Assembly (NCBI RefSeq): GCF_010726765.1
Contig: NZ_AP022601.1
Coordinates: forward strand, 5,766,001-5,830,000
Origin: Mycobacterium gallinarum
Lineage (GTDB): Bacteria > Actinomycetota > Actinomycetes > Mycobacteriales > Mycobacteriaceae
Length of the DNA stretch: 64,000 nucleotides
Direction of reading: 5' to 3'
The notes under the pieces are model-generated. The model ran no database searches and was not told the origin of the DNA. It worked only from the letters and a program-made list of their open reading frames with translations. Below are positions 9,494-18,588 of this stretch, one piece after another. Each line of letters opens with the position of its first letter. The stretch's first letter is position 1. A program made the translations under genes and the position numbers.

Positions 9494-9967
9494 CTAGGTA
9501 CCCGGCCCGATATTGCGGGCCGGGCGGGTGCGCAGACTGTGCACGTATTCCTCTGGCGCACCGGCAATTTCAGCGGCATCGGCCATGACGCCGATATAGC
9601 GCGCCGAGGGCAGGCCGCCCTCCCACGCGTCGACCACGTACAGCCACGCGAGCACCGGCTCGAAGCTGGTGTCTGACGCGGTGCGATGCACGCGACATCG
9701 GATTTTCTTGTGGATCCCGAGCTCTGAGCCCTCCCAGCGATCGAGGTTCTGCTCGTCGTCCTTGGTCATGTCGTAGAGCACGACGAACACGCTCGACGTG
9801 GGATCCTCGACGACGGTGGCCAGCGCGCCCTCCCAGCCGATGTCCTCGCCGCCGAACGTCAACCGCCAGCCGTGCAGCCACCCGGTTCCGGCCATCGGCG
9901 AATGAGGCGCCCGCTCCAACATCTGCTCTGGATGCATGTTGGATCCGTAAGCGGCGTAGAGCGGCAC
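9494..9967 (-). CDS. Gamma-glutamylcyclotransferase-like (AIG2/GGCT fold) protein
   Basis: 157 residues from a GTG at 9967. The family start motif YAAYGSNMHPEQM is the gamma-glutamyl-binding loop, and the presumed catalytic Glu is in LDRWEGSELG. An aromatic strand FVVLYDMTKDDEQNLD follows the usual GGCT pattern. Members cleave or cyclise gamma-glutamyl amines; the mycobacterial substrate is unknown. It is convergent with the AbiEi-like gene and divergent from lpdA across 79 bp. Position and length match Rv3304 (recalled). Confidence 0.82.
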   Translation of the reverse strand: MPLYAAYGSNMHPEQMLERAPHSPMAGTGWLHGWRLTFGGEDIGWEGALATVVEDPTSSVFVVLYDMTKDDEQNLDRWEGSELGIHKKIRCRVHRTASDTSFEPVLAWLYVVDAWEGGLPSARYIGVMADAAEIAGAPEEYVHSLRTRPARNIGPGT

Positions 9968-10046
9968 CAGGAAACTCTAAGGCTTACCGTGCCGGCTTCG
10001 CCGACAGGCTGGGCGATCAACGGTCGGCTTGGCTAGCGTTGAGCCC

Positions 10047-11489
10047 GTGACAACGCGCATCGTCATCATCGGCGGCGGCCCCGCCGGCTACGAGGCCGCA
10101 CTGGTGGCCGCCGCCCGCGGACCCGAGGTAGCCGAGGTCACCGTGGTCGACGCCGACGGAATCGGCGGTGCCTGCGTGCTCTGGGACTGTGTCCCGTCCA
10201 AGACGTTCATCGCCTCCACTGGCGTCCGCACCGAGCTGCGTCGCGCCTCGGGCCTCGGGTTCGACATCGCGATCGAGGACGCCAAGATCTCGCTCGACCA
10301 GATCCACAACCGCGTCAAGACGCTGGCGAAGTCGCAATCCGCCGACATCGGTCATCAGCTGCTGCGCGAGGGTGTCACCGTCGTCCACGGACGCGGCGAG
10401 CTGGTCGACGACACCTCGGGCATGGCCCATCACCGGGTCAAGGTCACCACGGCAGGCGGCCGGGTCGGCACCCTCAAAGCCGACGTGGTGCTGATCGCGA
10501 CGGGGGCCAGCCCGCGGGTACTGCCGAACGCGAAGCCCGACGGTGAGCGGATCCTGAACTGGCGCCAGCTCTACGACCTCACCGAACTGCCCGAGCATCT
10601 GATCATCGTCGGGTCCGGCGTCACCGGCGCCGAGTTCTGCAACGCCTACACCGAACTCGGCGTGCAGGTCACCGTGGTCGCCAGCCGCGACCAGATCCTG
10701 CCGCACGAGGACCGCGACGCGGCCGCCGTGCTCGAGGAAGCGTTCGCCGATCGCGGCGTGAAGCTGGTCAAGAACGCCCGCGCCGACTCGGTGACTCGGA
10801 CTTCCCGCACGCGAGGAGGACAAAAAGCAGAAGACGGCGTGCTGGTCACGATGGCCGACGGCAGAACCGTCGAGGGCAGCCACGCGCTGATGACGGTAGG
10901 TTCGGTGCCTAACACCTCGGGCCTGGGGCTGGAGAACGTCGGTATCGAGCTGGATTCGGGCAACTATTTGAAGGTCGACCGGGTGTCGCGGACGTCGGCG
11001 TCGGGGATCTACGCCGCGGGCGACTGCACCGGTCTTCTGCCGCTGGCCTCGGTGGCCGCCATGCAAGGACGCATCGCGATGTACCACGCGTTGGGCGAGG
11101 GCGTGACGCCGATCCGGCTTCGCACCGTCTCCGCGGCGGTGTTCACCAGGCCCGAGATCGCCGCGGTCGGGGTGCCGCAGACGGCCATCGACAGCGGCAG
11201 TGTGCCTGCGCGCACGCTGATGCTGCCGCTCAACACCAACGCCAGAGCCAAGATGTCGCTGCTGCGTCTGGGCTTCGTGAAGATCTTCTGCCGCCCGGCG
11301 ACCGGGGTGGTCATCGGCGGCGTCGTCGTCGCCCCGATCGCCTCCGAGCTGATCCTGCCCATCGCCCTGGCGGTGCAGAACAACCTCACCGTCACCGACC
11401 TGGCGCAGACGCTTTCGGTGTACCCCTCGCTGTCGGGATCGATCATCGAGGCCGCACGCAGACTGATGGCACACGACGATCTGGACTGA
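10047..11489 (+). CDS. lpdA: NAD(P)H quinone reductase / flavoprotein disulfide reductase family protein LpdA
   Basis: 480 residues from GTG 10047 (MTTRIVII); the upstream TTG at 10029 lacks motifs. FAD domain: IVIIGGGPAGYEA. NAD(P) domain: LIIVGSGVTGAEF. Second FAD contact: IYAAGDCTGLLPL. Residues 43 and 48 are both Cys (GGACVLWDCVPSK), a complete CxxxxC pair, whereas M. tuberculosis LpdA is recalled as GGAAVLDDC with only the second Cys. The C-terminal His-Glu base pair of true lipoamide dehydrogenases is absent (VYPSLSGS). There is an extra loop of about 12 residues near 250-264, and the tail ends at MAHDDLD. Known M. tuberculosis LpdA reduces quinones. It precedes glpD2 by 56 bp. Confidence 0.9.
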   Translation: MTTRIVIIGGGPAGYEAALVAAARGPEVAEVTVVDADGIGGACVLWDCVPSKTFIASTGVRTELRRASGLGFDIAIEDAKISLDQIHNRVKTLAKSQSADIGHQLLREGVTVVHGRGELVDDTSGMAHHRVKVTTAGGRVGTLKADVVLIATGASPRVLPNAKPDGERILNWRQLYDLTELPEHLIIVGSGVTGAEFCNAYTELGVQVTVVASRDQILPHEDRDAAAVLEEAFADRGVKLVKNARADSVTRTSRTRGGQKAEDGVLVTMADGRTVEGSHALMTVGSVPNTSGLGLENVGIELDSGNYLKVDRVSRTSASGIYAAGDCTGLLPLASVAAMQGRIAMYHALGEGVTPIRLRTVSAAVFTRPEIAAVGVPQTAIDSGSVPARTLMLPLNTNARAKMSLLRLGFVKIFCRPATGVVIGGVVVAPIASELILPIALAVQNNLTVTDLAQTLSVYPSLSGSIIEAARRLMAHDDLD

Positions 11490-11545
11490 GTCCACGTAAC
11501 CTGGGACAGGGCGAACGTACCGACCAGTAACTAGGAGCCATTTCA

Positions 11546-13285
11546 GTGAGCGACCCGATCCCCGCGAACGGGCAGACACTGCTGAGTCCGGAGCAGCGCG
11601 CAGAGGCCTGGGAGCGCCTCGGCAGCGAGCAGTTCGACGTCGTCGTCGTCGGTGGTGGGGTGGTCGGCGCGGGTGCCGCCCTGGATGCGGCGACGCGCGG
11701 CCTCAAGGTGGCCCTGGTGGAGGCGCGCGACTTCGCGTCCGGCACGTCGAGTCGCTCGTCGAAGATGTTCCACGGCGGCCTGCGCTACCTCGAGCAGCTG
11801 GAGTTCGGGCTGGTTCGCGAGGCGCTGCACGAACGTGAGCTCTCGCTCACCACGCTGGCGCCGCATCTCGTCAAGCCGCTGCCGTTTCTGTTCCCGCTGA
11901 CCAATCGGGTGTGGGAGCGGCCCTATATCGCGGCGGGGATCTTCCTCTATGACCAGTTGGGTGGCGCGAAATCCGTTCCGGCGCAAAAACATCTGACGAA
12001 ATCCGGCGCACTGCGGTTGGCGCCCGGGCTGAAGCGGTCGTCGCTCATCGGCGGTATTCGCTACTACGACACCGTGGTCGACGACGCGCGCCACACCATG
12101 ACCGTCGCGCGCACCGCGGCGCACTACGGAGCGGTGGTGCGTACCTCGACGCAGGTCGTGGCGCTGCTGCGCGAGGGCGACCGGGTCGTCGGCGTCGAGG
12201 TGCGTGACTCCGAAAATGGCCGTGTGACTGAGGTGCGCGGACACGTCGTCGTCAACGCCACCGGCGTGTGGACCGACGAGATCCAGGCGTTGTCGAAGCA
12301 GCGCGGGCGATTTCGGGTGCGGGCGTCCAAGGGCGTGCACATCGTCGTTCCGCGCGACCGCATCGTGAGCGAGGTGGCGATCATTCTGCGCACCGAGCAG
12401 TCGGTGCTGTTCGTCATTCCGTGGGGCACGCACTGGATCATCGGCACCACCGACACCGACTGGAACCTGGACCTGGCCCATCCGGCGGCGACCAAGGCGG
12501 ACATTGACTACATCCTCGAGACCGTCAACACCGTGCTCGCGACGCCGTTGACACATGACGACATCGACGGCGTGTACGCCGGTCTGCGTCCGCTGCTGGC
12601 AGGTGAGAGCGAGGAGACGTCCAAACTCTCGCGTGAGCATGCGGTGGCGGTTCCCGCGCCCGGCCTGGTGGCGATCGCCGGCGGCAAGTACACGACCTAC
12701 CGGGTGATGGCCGCCGATGCCATCGACGCTGCGGCCGAATACGTTCCGGCCCGGGTGGCGCCGTCGATCACCGAAAAGGTGCCGCTGATGGGCGCCGACG
12801 GTTACTTCGCGCTCATCAACCAGACCGAACACGTCGGGGTGCATTACAAGTTGCATCCCTATCGGGTGCGGCATCTGCTCGACCGGTACGGCTCGCTGAT
12901 CGGTGAGGTACTGCAGATGGCTGAGGGCCGCCCCGACCTGCTCACCCCGATCACCGAGGCGCCGGTGTATCTGAAGGTGGAGGCGTGGTACGCGGCCGCG
13001 GCCGAAGGAGCGCTGCATCTGGAGGACATCCTGGCGCGGCGGATGCGCATCTCGATCGAGTACCCGCACCGCGGCGTGGACTGTGCGCGCGAAGTCGCCG
13101 AAGTGGTTGCGCCCGTGCTGGGTTGGAGTGACGAGGACATCGACCGTGAGGTGACGACTTACCTGGCGCGTGTCGAGGCCGAGGTGCGCAGCCAGCAGGA
13201 ACCCGACGATGAGTCCGCCGACGCGCTGCGGGCCGCCGCGCCGGAGGCGCGTGCCGAGATCCTCGAACCGGTACCGCTCAATTGA
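11546..13285 (+). CDS. glpD2: Glycerol-3-phosphate dehydrogenase (FAD, respiratory)
   Basis: 579 residues from GTG 11546, preceded by AGGAG at 11533-11537. It oxidises sn-glycerol-3-phosphate to DHAP, feeding electrons to quinone at the membrane. FAD fold VVVVGGGVVGAGAALDAATRG, the GlpD signature SSRSSKMFHGGLRYLE and a nucleotide-contact block GKYTTYRVMAADA are visible; a C-terminal DAO_C helical domain follows. Its TGA overlaps the TTG start of the next gene. Placement after lpdA matches Rv3303c-Rv3302c (recalled) and suggests a shared membrane-redox role. Confidence 0.93.
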   Translation: MSDPIPANGQTLLSPEQRAEAWERLGSEQFDVVVVGGGVVGAGAALDAATRGLKVALVEARDFASGTSSRSSKMFHGGLRYLEQLEFGLVREALHERELSLTTLAPHLVKPLPFLFPLTNRVWERPYIAAGIFLYDQLGGAKSVPAQKHLTKSGALRLAPGLKRSSLIGGIRYYDTVVDDARHTMTVARTAAHYGAVVRTSTQVVALLREGDRVVGVEVRDSENGRVTEVRGHVVVNATGVWTDEIQALSKQRGRFRVRASKGVHIVVPRDRIVSEVAIILRTEQSVLFVIPWGTHWIIGTTDTDWNLDLAHPAATKADIDYILETVNTVLATPLTHDDIDGVYAGLRPLLAGESEETSKLSREHAVAVPAPGLVAIAGGKYTTYRVMAADAIDAAAEYVPARVAPSITEKVPLMGADGYFALINQTEHVGVHYKLHPYRVRHLLDRYGSLIGEVLQMAEGRPDLLTPITEAPVYLKVEAWYAAAAEGALHLEDILARRMRISIEYPHRGVDCAREVAEVVAPVLGWSDEDIDREVTTYLARVEAEVRSQQEPDDESADALRAAAPEARAEILEPVPLN

Positions 13286-14142
13286 GGCGTCCCGCACCGT
13301 TGCCGGTCCGCGACGGACTGGGCCCGGCACGGGTGCGGTTGCGGGGCGGATCGGTGCTCGTCGAGTTGGCCTCGCGGTTTGGGGAGGGTGCCGCGGCCAA
13401 AGTGCTTGCGGGCGAGGTGGTGTGCGCTGACGGCAGCGTCGTCGGGGTGGGAACGGTTCTGCCGCCCGGTGCCTTCGTCTATCTGTATCGTGAACTGCGC
13501 GAAGAGATTCCGGTGCCGTTCGACATACCGATCCTGTATCGCGACGAGGACATCGTCGTGGTCGACAAACCGCACTTCCTGGCGACGATGCCGCGGGGTA
13601 GGCACGTCGCGCAGACCGCCACGGTGCGCTTGCGGCGTGAACTCGACCTACCCGAGCTGTCGCCGGCGCACCGATTGGACCGGCTGACGGCGGGCGTGCT
13701 GTTGTTCACGGTGCGGCGCGAGGTGCGCGGTACGTATCAAACGATGTTCGCGCGGGGGCTCGTCGACAAGACGTACCTGGCGCGCGCCGATGTCGATCCG
13801 GACGCCGCACTGCCCACGGTGCTGCGCAGCCGGATCGTCAAGCGCCGTGGGCAGTTACAGGCGGTCGAGGAGCCTGGAGAACCGAACGCTGAGACACGGA
13901 TCGAACATCTCGGCGAGGGCCTGTACCGGTTGACGCCGCGAACCGGACGCACGCATCAGTTACGAGTGCACATGGCGTCGCTGGGGCTGCCAATCGACGG
14001 TGACCCGTGGTACCCCGAGGTGGTTGACGTGGCGCCCGACGACTTCTCCACGCCCCTGCAACTGCTGGCCCACACGCTTGAGTTCGACGATCCGCTCTCC
14101 GGTGAGCGGCGGGTGTTCGTCAGTCGACGATCGCTAGCGTGA
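13282..14142 (+). CDS. RluA-family RNA pseudouridine synthase
   Basis: 286 residues. The start is taken as TTG 13282, whose bases overlap the glpD2 TGA (TTGA). Catalytic Asp motif AHRLDRLTAGV, entry motif YRDEDIVVVDKPHFLATMP and the RNA-uridine pocket TGRTHQLRVHMASLGLPI are typical of RluA/RluD-type enzymes that isomerise uridine in rRNA or tRNA. The target base cannot be told. Likely Rv3300c orthologue (recalled); the phoY1 that lies between it and glpD2 in M. tuberculosis is missing. The end overlaps the convergent GH2 gene by 9 bp. Confidence 0.88.
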   Translation: MRRPAPLPVRDGLGPARVRLRGGSVLVELASRFGEGAAAKVLAGEVVCADGSVVGVGTVLPPGAFVYLYRELREEIPVPFDIPILYRDEDIVVVDKPHFLATMPRGRHVAQTATVRLRRELDLPELSPAHRLDRLTAGVLLFTVRREVRGTYQTMFARGLVDKTYLARADVDPDAALPTVLRSRIVKRRGQLQAVEEPGEPNAETRIEHLGEGLYRLTPRTGRTHQLRVHMASLGLPIDGDPWYPEVVDVAPDDFSTPLQLLAHTLEFDDPLSGERRVFVSRRSLA

Positions 14143-15990
14143 ACCCGCGGCGATCACCGCGCGGTTGCGCCCCGCGACCACCGGCAGATCGACCTTCATG
14201 ATCTGCCGGTCATAGGTCAGGTAGCCGTTGACCTCGTTTTCGACATCCGTTGTCTGCGTGTAGATCGCGCCTGACAAGCCGATCTCGCGAATGACCCGCT
14301 CGACGTCCAGGCTGACCTCTACATAGCGCTGGGTCAGTCGTTCCTTGCTGTCGGTCATCTCGTAGGCCATTGGCGGACCGGGCCACCGGTTGGCCTCTTC
14401 GATCAGGCCCAGGCCCCCGTACTCGCCGTTCACGGTCACCCTGCCGTCGCGCACCATCGGCCGACCCGGACCCACGTAGGTGTGGTCATCGAAGATGTCG
14501 CCGGTCCGGCTGTCACCGCGCGACTTACAGCAGTTCGCCCCGCTGTTCGGGACCACCATCCGGGTGCGGTCCACGGCCTTCACCGCCCTGGCGATCCTGG
14601 CCGTGTCGTACTCGCCCCAGCCCTCGTTGAATGGCACCCAGCCGACGATCGACGTGACACTGCTCAGCTGATGGACCATCTCGGACAGCTCGTTTTCGAA
14701 GTGCGCCTGGGCGTCCCGACGCGGAGTCGGTGCCGGCCCCGTCGGGATGTCGAGCGACACGTCCAGCGACGGCATGTCCTGCCACACCAGCAGTCCCAGC
14801 TTGTCGGTCCAGTAGTACCACCGCGCGGGTTCGACCTTGGCGTGCTTGCGGACGAAGTTCATGCCGAGCGCCTTGATCTGCTCGAGGTCGAACCTGAGCG
14901 CATCGTCGGTGGGTGCGGTGTAGATCCCGTCGGGCCAGTAGCCCTGATCCAGCGGACCGTGCAGGAACGTGATCTTGCCGTTCAGCGCCATCCGCGCTCG
15001 GCCCTGCGCGTCCTTCATCGTGCTGATCGTGCGCAGGCCGCCGTAGCTGGACACCTCGTCGACCACCTTGCCCGACCGGGTCACCAGCCGCGCCGTAAGA
15101 TCATAGAGGTACGGATCTTCGGGCGTCCACAGATGCGGGGACGGCACCAAAAGGCGCAGTGTGGCACCCGGCTTTCCCGACGCACGCGCGACGACCTCGC
15201 CGCCGGGTTTGGAGACGACGACTTCGGCGCGCTGATCGCCCGCGCCCGAAACGCGCGGCGTCACAGTGAAACTGGTCAGATCCGTCGTGATGTCGAGCTT
15301 CTCGATATGCGCGGCCGGCACCGGCTCCATCCACACCGTCTGCCAGATGCCCGACGCTCCGGTGTAGAACAGTCCGGCGGGGTTGTACCGCTGCTTGCCG
15401 ACGGCGAAGCCGCCCCTTTCGTTGCGGTCCTCGACGCGCACGGTCAGCTCCTGCGGTCCCGATGGGCGCAGCGCGCTGGTGACGTCCGCGCTGAACTCCG
15501 TATAGCCACCCTCGTGACGCGCCACCTGCTTGTTGTTCACCCAGACAGTGGCGATCTGGTCGACGGCGCCGAAGTGAAGCAGCACATGCTGGTTGTCCCA
15601 GTCCCGAGGGATCTCAAACACCTTGCGGTACCACATTTGATCGTCGTGGCGCTGTATCCCCGACAGCGCGGACTCCGTCGGAAACGGCACCAGGATCTGC
15701 TCGCGGTAGTCGCGTTCCGGCGGCGGCGCGGTCGCCCCGGCCTTGGCGGGCCTGCCGGTGTAACCCCACAAACCGTTGAGGTTCAACCATTTCTCCCGCG
15801 CGAGTTGCGGGCGCGGATATTCGGGCAGCGCGTTGTTCGGCCCGACCAAGCCGGTCCACCTCGTCGACAACGGCGGCGTCTTAGGCTGCCAGACGTCGGC
15901 CGCATGGGCCGGAGTGGTCGCGATCGTGAGGCTGCCCAGCAGTACGACCGCCACAATCAAAGTGATGCGGACGAGTCGAATCCTTGTCAT
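14134..15990 (-). CDS. Secreted glycoside hydrolase family 2 enzyme
   Basis: 618 residues from ATG 15990 (MTRIRLVR); the open frame extends 69 codons upstream but lacks a signal. A Sec signal peptide LIVAVVLLGSLTIATT ends at AHA-AD near residue 29. A sugar-binding jelly-roll domain (MWYRKVFEIPRDWDN...VWVNNKQVARHEGGYTEF), an Ig-like domain and a TIM barrel follow. The expected acid/base Glu is in FNEGWGEYDT (about residue 456) and the nucleophile in VNGEYGG (about 523). Substrate may be a beta-galactoside, -glucuronide or -mannoside; sequence does not decide. No counterpart is recalled at this place in M. tuberculosis, so this is an accessory gene. Confidence 0.88.
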   Translation of the reverse strand: MTRIRLVRITLIVAVVLLGSLTIATTPAHAADVWQPKTPPLSTRWTGLVGPNNALPEYPRPQLAREKWLNLNGLWGYTGRPAKAGATAPPPERDYREQILVPFPTESALSGIQRHDDQMWYRKVFEIPRDWDNQHVLLHFGAVDQIATVWVNNKQVARHEGGYTEFSADVTSALRPSGPQELTVRVEDRNERGGFAVGKQRYNPAGLFYTGASGIWQTVWMEPVPAAHIEKLDITTDLTSFTVTPRVSGAGDQRAEVVVSKPGGEVVARASGKPGATLRLLVPSPHLWTPEDPYLYDLTARLVTRSGKVVDEVSSYGGLRTISTMKDAQGRARMALNGKITFLHGPLDQGYWPDGIYTAPTDDALRFDLEQIKALGMNFVRKHAKVEPARWYYWTDKLGLLVWQDMPSLDVSLDIPTGPAPTPRRDAQAHFENELSEMVHQLSSVTSIVGWVPFNEGWGEYDTARIARAVKAVDRTRMVVPNSGANCCKSRGDSRTGDIFDDHTYVGPGRPMVRDGRVTVNGEYGGLGLIEEANRWPGPPMAYEMTDSKERLTQRYVEVSLDVERVIREIGLSGAIYTQTTDVENEVNGYLTYDRQIMKVDLPVVAGRNRAVIAAGSR

Positions 15991-16542
15991 CGCGTGGGTG
16001 CCGGGCGGGTACGACCGGTGGCGCGAGCAGGCATGAACATCCCCCAGGATCGAATGAATCAGGACCTGACGTGCGGCGCCTACCTCGAAGGTCCCCCGGC
16101 ACACCGATGCGTCGCAGCAAACATAGCGGGAAGTGGTCGCCGACGGAAGTGGGGGAGCCTGGCAATTTCCGAAGAATCCTGTGACGCAGGCGTTCACGAT
16201 GCCGACGCGATCCTGCGTGTGGGGCGTGACGATAAGGCCTGGAAAAGCTATCTAGCTGGGCATTGTCGACGGGTATCCGAGTTGCGAAGGTCGCCAAGAG
16301 TGGATCCCGGCTCTCAGCGAACCGCCATGCGGTCCTGCCGGCCGGCTGACGCTGATGCGGGCCGGTGAACAGTTGCGACGTATATCACACAGCAAACGGG
16401 TGGCGGCGGGTGGGTGACACTTTCGGCCGATGCCGATCCACCTGTCCGTCAACTCGCCCTGGTCTTTCCGGTCGTGATGCGCGTGCGGGTGCGACAATTT
16501 CTTGCGCGCCGTCCTATCGGCGCCCGTTTCAGAGGAGCGAAC
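15991..16542. other. 552-bp intergenic region between divergent secreted-protein genes
   Basis: It holds the promoters of the GH2 gene and the polyproline gene. Open frames here lack start signals, motifs or a codon pattern and are taken as noise. Nothing else is recognisable. Confidence 0.5.
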
Positions 16543-16887
16543 GTGCGCAAGACATTGCTCTGTGCCGCGGCGGTGCTGTTCGTGGGCGGTTTGGTGAATG
16601 TGGGCACGCCCACCGCCGATGCCACACTGTGCGGATCCGTCGGCGGCAGGTTCGTCGACGTGACCGGCTGCAGCGACCCGTTGGCCTATCTCAATGACGC
16701 ACTTCCCCCGCCTCCGCCGCCCCCACCACCGCCCCCGCCGCCGCCTCCGCCGGGCGCACCTCCGCCTCCACCTCCGCCCCCGCCACCGCCACCCCCACCG
16801 CCGCCGCCCTACTACGCACCGGTGGCGCCGAACGTCGATGTCTGCGCCAGCGTGGGCCGACGCGTCAGCGTCAGTGGTTGCATCTAG
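16543..16887 (+). CDS. Small secreted polyproline protein with paired Cys motifs
   Basis: 114 residues from GTG 16543, preceded by AGAGGAG at 16531-16537; the open frame upstream has no signal. Signal peptide: VRKTLLCAAAVLFVGGLV with cleavage near ADA-TL. The mature part has a Cys motif (CGSVGGRFVDVTGC), about 35 residues of almost pure proline broken once by GA, then a second similar motif (CASVGRRVSVSGC). The two flanks look like duplicated 13-14-residue modules, each able to form a disulfide. Low complexity prevents a family assignment. The protein may span or decorate the cell wall (inference). Confidence 0.75.
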   Translation: MRKTLLCAAAVLFVGGLVNVGTPTADATLCGSVGGRFVDVTGCSDPLAYLNDALPPPPPPPPPPPPPPPPGAPPPPPPPPPPPPPPPPPYYAPVAPNVDVCASVGRRVSVSGCI

Positions 16888-16916
16888 CGTGAGCTCGCCT
16901 CAGCCCGGTTGATTCG

Positions 16917-17813
16917 ATGTATCTGATCACCGGCGCCGGCGGCGGGGTCGGCAGCGTCAGCCGCACCGTGGTCGAGTTGTTAGTAGGCAGTGGTGAGCGC
17001 GTGCGCGCCATGGTGCACCGCGATGACGAACGGGCGCAACAACTTCGGGCGTTGGGAGCCGACGTCGTCGTCGGCGATCTCACGCGCGCCCCCGACATCC
17101 TGGATGCGCTGGCAGGTGTTCGCCGGATGTTCTTCAACATGAGCGTGTCGGCGGACTACCTGTTGGCGACCGCTGAGGTGTGCGCGGTGGCGATGGAGCG
17201 CGGGCACCTCGATGCGCTGGTCAACATGTCGCAGATGACGGTGTCGCAGATGACGTTGACCAGCACTTCAGAATCGGAGCACCAGCGTTTGCACTGGCTG
17301 GCAGAACATGTGCTCAATTGGTCCGGCCTTCCGGTAATCCACGTACGCCCAACGGTTTTCCTGCAGAATCCACTTTTCTCGATGCTGGGCGCACAATCGG
17401 TGAGGGACCGTGGGGTGCTCGCGTTGCCGTTCGGTGCTGGTCGCACGTCACCGATCGCGGCAGCGGACGTCGCTGCCGTCGTCGCGGCGATACTGCTCGA
17501 GCCCGCGGATCGCATCGGTGCGGTGTACGGACTGACCGGCCCGGAGGCGCTCGACATCGACGGTCTGGCGGCCCAGTTCGCGCTCGCACTCGGTCGGCCG
17601 GTCGTCGCCGAGAATCTCACACCCGATGACGAGCGCCGCCAGTTGGACTCGGTGCCGCTGCCAGACCATGTGCGACACCACATTGAGACGATGGCACGGT
17701 TGCATCGTGAGGACCGCTACAACCGCTCCACCGACGACGTCGAGCGCATCATCGGTCGACCCGCGCAATCCGTCGCGCAATATGTAGCGACTCATCGCGA
17801 TCTGTTTGACTGA
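16917..17813 (+). CDS. NmrA-like atypical short-chain dehydrogenase
   Basis: 298 residues from ATG 16917. An N-terminal NAD(P) fold MYLITGAGGGVGSVSRT is followed by VRAMVHRDDER (NADP-type Arg after beta2), VVVGDLTR and a downstream HVRPTVFLQN block, as in NmrA/HSCARG and ylbE-type proteins. The catalytic Tyr-x3-Lys of classical SDRs is absent, as usual for NmrA proteins, which may act as redox sensors or as reductases. Its end overlaps the start region of the next SDR gene, so the two are co-transcribed. Confidence 0.8.
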   Translation: MYLITGAGGGVGSVSRTVVELLVGSGERVRAMVHRDDERAQQLRALGADVVVGDLTRAPDILDALAGVRRMFFNMSVSADYLLATAEVCAVAMERGHLDALVNMSQMTVSQMTLTSTSESEHQRLHWLAEHVLNWSGLPVIHVRPTVFLQNPLFSMLGAQSVRDRGVLALPFGAGRTSPIAAADVAAVVAAILLEPADRIGAVYGLTGPEALDIDGLAAQFALALGRPVVAENLTPDDERRQLDSVPLPDHVRHHIETMARLHREDRYNRSTDDVERIIGRPAQSVAQYVATHRDLFD

Positions 17814-18588
17814 CTTCGTGGACCGCGCAGCGTTCGACCGCTTGTTCGACCTGACCGATCGCACCGTCATCGTCACGGGCGGCACTCGCGGCATCGGGTT
17901 GGCCCTGGCCGAGGGTTTTGTCCTGGCGGGTGCGCGGGTGGTGGTCGCCAGCCGCAAGCCCGACGCGTGTGAGCAGGCTGCACAGCACCTGCGCGGACTC
18001 GGTGGTGAGGCCATCGGAGTCCCTACCCACCTCGGAGACGTCGGCGCACTCGAGGCCCTTGTGGACAAGACAGTCGACGCGTTCGGCGGTATCGACGTCC
18101 TGGTGAACAACGCCGCGAACGCGCTGGCGCAGCCCCTCGGAGAGATGACCGCCGATGCGCTGGCGAAGTCGCACGAGGTGAACCTCCGCGGACCGGTGCT
18201 TCTCGTGCAGGCGGCCCTGCCGCACCTGAAGGCCAGCTCACACGCTTCCGTGGTGAACATGATCTCCACAGGGGCGTTCAACTTCGCGCCGGGAACAGCC
18301 ATCTATTCGTCGAACAAGGCGGCGTTGATGTCCTTCACCCGATCGATGGCCGCCGAGTACGCCTCGGCCGGTATCCGGGTGAATGCCATCGCACCGGGGC
18401 CCGTCGACACCGACATGATGCGAAACAACCCGCCAGAGGCGATCGCCCGCATGGCCAACAGCAACCTGATGAAGCGTCTTGCCAAACCGGATGAGATGGT
18501 CGGCGCCGCATTGTTGTTGGCGACCGACGCGGGGAGCTACCTGACCGGAACGGTGATCATCGCTGACGGTGGCGGAACGCCTCGGTAG
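17806..18588 (+). CDS. Classical short-chain dehydrogenase/reductase
   Basis: 260 residues from TTG 17806 (8 bp inside the previous gene) or 256 from GTG 17818; the latter is equally plausible. Cofactor motif VTGGTRGIGLALAE, NNAAN, the catalytic Ser in MISTGAFN, and active-site YSSNK are all present, followed by GIRVNAIAPGPVDTDM. A FabG-like 3-oxoacyl or alcohol substrate is expected, but specificity is unknown. The C-terminal 32 bp overlap the convergent crotonase gene. Confidence 0.88.
   Translation: MTDFVDRAAFDRLFDLTDRTVIVTGGTRGIGLALAEGFVLAGARVVVASRKPDACEQAAQHLRGLGGEAIGVPTHLGDVGALEALVDKTVDAFGGIDVLVNNAANALAQPLGEMTADALAKSHEVNLRGPVLLVQAALPHLKASSHASVVNMISTGAFNFAPGTAIYSSNKAALMSFTRSMAAEYASAGIRVNAIAPGPVDTDMMRNNPPEAIARMANSNLMKRLAKPDEMVGAALLLATDAGSYLTGTVIIADGGGTPR

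Noticed and set aside
10017-11579. 520-codon minus-strand frame opposite lpdA
   Set aside because: Antisense shadow; lpdA carries clear FAD and NAD motifs.
14482-16368. Long plus-strand open frame (628 codons) opposite the GH2 gene
   Set aside because: Arg/Gly/His-rich composition typical of antisense frames in high-GC DNA; the minus frame has signal peptide and catalytic motifs.
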